Shown here: positions 33,149 to 35,889 of the stretch, in pieces
How the letters are laid out: the number at the start of each line of letters is the position of its first letter
How positions within the stretch are numbered: position 1 is the stretch's first letter
NCBI GenBank assembly: GCA_027294455.1
Contig: JAPULZ010000195.1
Coordinates: forward strand, 1 to 35,889
From: Gemmatimonadota bacterium
Lineage (GTDB): Bacteria > Gemmatimonadota > Gemmatimonadetes > Gemmatimonadales > GWC2-71-9
Length of the DNA stretch: 35,889 bases
Direction: 5' to 3'
Position numbers and translations under genes: made by a program
Notes under the pieces: generated by a model
Databases searched by the model: none
What the model saw: only the letters and a program-made list of their open reading frames with translations
Told to the model about the DNA's origin: nothing

Positions 33149-33568
33149 ATGGATCTGCTGCTATCCGAGGGCTTTCGCGCCGCGTTGCACCTGGTAGGGC
33201 GGGTCATGTTTTCCATGCTGTTCATCATGATGGGCATGATGCACCTCATGAAGCTGGACGACTTTGCCGGGTATGCGAAGACCCGTGGCGTACCGGCCGC
33301 GAAACCCATGACCGTGATCACGGGGCTCATGATCCTCTCGGGCGGGTTGATGCTGCTGCTCGGTTGGCACCGCTTCATCGGTGCCGGTCTGATCGCGCTG
33401 TTCCTCGTGCCCAACGCTTTTCTCATGCATGCCTTTTGGAAGGAAACCGACGCGGACGCCCAGCAGAACGAGATGGCCCACTTCGTCAAAGACCTGGCCC
33501 TGGCTGGGGCGGCTGCTCTCATCGCGTTTTACGCGGCGTTCTCGTGGCCGCTGAGTCTCGGCGGGTGA
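33149..33568 (+). CDS. DoxX-family membrane protein
   Basis: A 139-residue inner-membrane protein with four hydrophobic helices. The DoxX pattern is visible: LVGRVMFSMLFIMMGMMHLMKL, then YAKTRGVPAAKPMTVITGLMILSGGLMLLLG, then a polar segment and a last helix (DLALAGAAALIAFYAAF). Members are linked to terminal oxidase or thiol/oxidative-stress systems; the exact role is unclear. ATG 33149 is preferred over GTG 33146 because it is 7 bases from GAGGAGG. Confidence 0.9.
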   Translation: MDLLLSEGFRAALHLVGRVMFSMLFIMMGMMHLMKLDDFAGYAKTRGVPAAKPMTVITGLMILSGGLMLLLGWHRFIGAGLIALFLVPNAFLMHAFWKETDADAQQNEMAHFVKDLALAGAAALIAFYAAFSWPLSLGG

Positions 33569-33671
33569 TGGCGTGAGCGCGCTGGTTCGGCGGCCCCGCG
33601 CCATCCAGGTGTTTGTCTCCGATCCCCACGGAGCACGAAACTGATCGAGTGAAACCCGGAGCGGTCCCCCA

Positions 33672-33714
33672 TGGTTCACCCTGCGTACGCTCCCGCAGGT
33701 TTGTGCATGAACCA
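33672..33714 (+). promoter_or_regulatory. Nested inverted repeats in the leader of the TPP enzyme
   Basis: An outer 7-base arm pair (TGGTTCA at 33672, TGAACCA at 33708) encloses an inner 6-base pair (CCTGCG at 33680, CGCAGG at 33694). The structure ends 18 bases before the ATG at 33733. No T-run follows, so it is not a classical terminator; it may be a structured leader or an operator. Confidence 0.3.
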
Positions 33715-33732
33715 CCTTTGCCGGACAATGCC

Positions 33733-35385
33733 ATGAAAGCATCTGACCTCCTCGTGCAGTGCCTCGCCGCCGAGGGCATCGAATACATCTTTGGGGTGCC
33801 GGGGGAGGAGAACGCGGACTTCATGATGTCTCTCGAGGCCTCCGACGCCATCCGCTTCGTGCTCACCAGACACGAGCAAGGCGCCGCCTTCATGGCGGAG
33901 GTCTATGGTCGGTTGACGGGGAATCCGGCGGTGTGCCTCGGCACGCTGGGGCCGGGGGCCGCCAACCTCGTGACCGGTGTCGCGGATTCCAACATGGACC
34001 GAGCTCCCATGCTGGTGTTGACTGGGCAGGGTGCATCCACAAGGCTGCACAAAGAGTCACACCAGATCATGGATGTCGTGGCCATGTTCGAGCCCGTTAC
34101 CAAATGGGCCGTCTCGATTCGCCACCAGGACAGCATTCCCGAGATCGTGCGAAAGGCGGTACGGCTCGCACGGACCGAGAAGCCGGGAGCGTGTCACATC
34201 GAACTGCCGGAAGACATTGCTAAGGCCGAATCCGGCAAGGTGCCGCTTGCACCCCGTCGGTTTCGGCGTCCGGTTCCGGCCGACAAGATCGTCGATCAGG
34301 CGTTCGAGCTCATCAAGAATGCGAAGCGCCCCATCATTCTCGCCGGTAACGGCTGCATCCGGAAACGGGCCAGCAAGCAGCTCCGGATCTTTTGTGAAAA
34401 GACCGGCATCGGCGTGATCAACACGTTCATGGCCAAGGGGTGCGTGGACATGGATGCGGAGTATTGCCTCTTCACCATCGGCTTGCAGGCGAAGGATCGG
34501 GTTGCCTATGCGGTGCAAGCCGCCGACGTCGTGATCACGCTGGGTTACGACATGGTGGAGTATCCCCCTCGCCTGTGGAACACCGGCGCCGAGAAGTGCG
34601 TCATTCACATCGATTTTCTGCCGGCCGAAATCGACGAACACTACCATCCCGAGACCGAAGTGGTCGGGGATCTGGCCCACGCATTGTGGATGTTGAACCA
34701 GCGCGTGGACGCCCTCGGCGGCCTCAGCTTCGATCTCTCGCTCCAGGCCGAGGTCCGCCGCGACATGATGGGGGACTTTGCCCGCTTTGCGGAGGATGAC
34801 ACCGAGGGGTCCATTCGGCCCCAGAAGGTTCTGTGGGACGTGCGGCAGGTGATGGGTCCTCACGACGTGCTGCTCTCAGACGTGGGCGCCCACAAGATGT
34901 GGATTGCCAGGTATTACCAATGCCACGAGCCCAACACCTGCCTGATTCCCAACGGGTTTGCCTCCATGGGTTTTGCCCTTCCCGGTGCCATTTCCGCGAA
35001 CATGGTGTATCCCGACCGCCGCACCCTCGCCATCTGTGGCGACGCCGGATTCCTCATGAACGCGCAGGAGATGGAGACCGCCCGCCGGCTGGGCTCCAAC
35101 CTCGTGGCGATGGTGTGGGAAGACCACGCGTACGGGCTCATCGCGTGGAAGCAGGACACGGAATTCGGGCGCCACACCGACTTGTCGTTCTCCAATCCGG
35201 ATTGGATGCAACTGGCCCAGGCTTTCGGCTGGGGCGGCCACTGGGTCGACAAGAGCCGGGATCTGCAGGGTGTGCTGCAGCGGGCCTTCGAGGAATCGGG
35301 GCCGAGCCTGGTGGTGGTGCCCATCGACTATCGAGAAAATGCGTTGCTCACCGAGCGGTTGGGGAACATCGCATACTCCATTTGA
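33733..35385 (+). CDS. Thiamine-diphosphate enzyme, acetolactate-synthase-like
   Basis: A 550-residue cytoplasmic enzyme of the acetolactate synthase/pyruvate decarboxylase superfamily. The catalytic glutamate is E48 (LTRHEQGAAFMAEVYGR), and the TPP-binding motif starts at residue 436 (GDAGFLMNAQEMETARRLGS), with WEDHAYG where NN is usual. The FAD-region segment (APMLVLTGQGAS) is present. It carries no small regulatory subunit, so it is more like catabolic or specialised members than anabolic IlvB; substrate is uncertain. ATG 33733 is chosen at the first conserved residues (MKASDLLVQCLAAEGI). Its stop overlaps the TTG start of the aldehyde dehydrogenase, which suggests the ALDH oxidises its aldehyde product or substrate. 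Confidence 0.88.
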   Translation: MKASDLLVQCLAAEGIEYIFGVPGEENADFMMSLEASDAIRFVLTRHEQGAAFMAEVYGRLTGNPAVCLGTLGPGAANLVTGVADSNMDRAPMLVLTGQGASTRLHKESHQIMDVVAMFEPVTKWAVSIRHQDSIPEIVRKAVRLARTEKPGACHIELPEDIAKAESGKVPLAPRRFRRPVPADKIVDQAFELIKNAKRPIILAGNGCIRKRASKQLRIFCEKTGIGVINTFMAKGCVDMDAEYCLFTIGLQAKDRVAYAVQAADVVITLGYDMVEYPPRLWNTGAEKCVIHIDFLPAEIDEHYHPETEVVGDLAHALWMLNQRVDALGGLSFDLSLQAEVRRDMMGDFARFAEDDTEGSIRPQKVLWDVRQVMGPHDVLLSDVGAHKMWIARYYQCHEPNTCLIPNGFASMGFALPGAISANMVYPDRRTLAICGDAGFLMNAQEMETARRLGSNLVAMVWEDHAYGLIAWKQDTEFGRHTDLSFSNPDWMQLAQAFGWGGHWVDKSRDLQGVLQRAFEESGPSLVVVPIDYRENALLTERLGNIAYSI

Positions 35386-35889
35386 AGGCGACGAACTTGC
35401 TCAAATCTCGCTACGCGGCCGATATCCCGGGTTGGCAACCGAAGCACCCCGACATCTTGCCGGTCACGTCCCCCTATTCGGGAGAAGCGGTGGCCGAGGT
35501 CGCCCTCGTTGACGCGAGTGGCCTGGACCGCGCCCTCGATGTCGCGACGCAGGTGCACGCCGCCTACCCCCAGGGGCTACCGGCGCACGAGCGAAGCGCC
35601 ATCCTCAAGCGCCTCGCGGCGCTCGTTACCGATCATCACGAGGACCTCGCAATGCTCATCGCGAGCGAGGGGGGCAAGCCGCTGGTGGATGCCCGAATCG
35701 AAGTCACCCGGGCGGCCAATACCGTCGAGCTCTCCGCCGAAGAGGCGACCCGCATCGCCGGTGGGGAGGTACCGATGCAGGGCACACCCGCCGCCATGGG
35801 CCGGCTGGCGTTCACCATCAGGGAGCCCATCGGGGTGGTGGCGGCCGTCAGCGCGTTCAATCATCCCGTCAACCTCATCGCGCACCAGG
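35382..35889 (+). CDS. Aldehyde dehydrogenase, N-terminal part (runs off the window)
   Basis: The frame from TTG 35382 stays open to the window end (169 residues). It shows the N-terminal region of NAD(P)-dependent aldehyde dehydrogenases: VTSPYSGEAVAEVALVDASGLDRALDVA, then RSAILKRLAALVTDHHEDLAMLIASEGGKPLVDARIEV, and REPIGVVAAVSAFNHPVNLIAHQ, which begins the coenzyme-binding domain. The catalytic Cys and Glu lie beyond the window. TTG overlaps the upstream stop codon in TTGA (35382-35385), so it is translationally coupled to the TPP enzyme. A rare start codon is consistent with coupling. Confidence 0.85.
   Translation, partial: MKATNLLKSRYAADIPGWQPKHPDILPVTSPYSGEAVAEVALVDASGLDRALDVATQVHAAYPQGLPAHERSAILKRLAALVTDHHEDLAMLIASEGGKPLVDARIEVTRAANTVELSAEEATRIAGGEVPMQGTPAAMGRLAFTIREPIGVVAAVSAFNHPVNLIAHQ

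Overview
The window looks like a chromosomal stretch of an uncultured, high-GC, aerobic, Gram-negative-type bacterium. The best guess is Gemmatimonadota, with Acidobacteriota as the main alternative. The guess rests on gene content: two PadR-plus-ADOP permease pairs, a PD40-propeller amidohydrolase, secreted S9 and M19 peptidases, DUF1684 and DUF3052 proteins, and many exported or lipoprotein enzymes. No rRNA, tRNA, CRISPR array, transposase or phage gene was seen.

Layout. 1-1.3 kb: a fatty-acid desaturase. 1.3-2.0 kb: a mostly gene-poor stretch with an AT-rich operator-like array, a possible padR relic and a small basic protein on the minus strand. 2.0-5.4 kb: one secreted propeller-amidohydrolase gene interrupted by two in-frame stop codons and followed by a strong hairpin terminator. 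5.5-8.5 kb: padR and a MacB/ADOP permease, with promoter and repeated operator. 8.5-13.0 kb, minus strand: a REC-like/DUF3052 protein coupled to a MOP/ANKH-like transporter, then argS, then a YvlD/holin-like membrane protein. 13.2-16.3 kb: a zinc-ribbon membrane protein, an exported YVTN propeller and an exported class C beta-lactamase-family hydrolase. 16.3-19.7 kb, minus strand: a tightly coupled DUF1684-small protein-GNAT operon and an M19 dipeptidase lipoprotein, with the severed C-terminus of a third ADOP permease between them. 19.9-26.9 kb: an exported protein of unknown function, a second padR-ADOP pair, and a divergent S9 peptidase across a shared operator-like dyad. 26.9-31.1 kb, minus strand: a secreted TPR protein and a propeller-dihaem cytochrome lipoprotein coupled to a small exported protein. 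31.3-35.9 kb, plus strand: a PAF-acetylhydrolase-like hydrolase, a zinc-ribbon protein, a DoxX protein, a TPP-dependent acetolactate-synthase-like enzyme and the start of an aldehyde dehydrogenase.

How it fits together. Much of the content is envelope-directed: secreted peptidases and hydrolases that could feed on peptides and lipids, plus ADOP permeases each translationally coupled to its own PadR repressor. Translational coupling by 1-4 base overlaps (GTGA, ATGA, TAATG, TGATG, TTGA) is the rule within operons. The window also carries several marks of gene decay: two nonsense codons in one gene, one ADOP C-terminal stub and one possible padR stub. No complete novel defence or mobile system could be supported. 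The most unusual items are the interrupted amidohydrolase, the stubs beside operator-like arrays, the shared palindromic repeats, and two little-characterised coupled pairs (DUF3052 with transporter, cytochrome with small exported protein).
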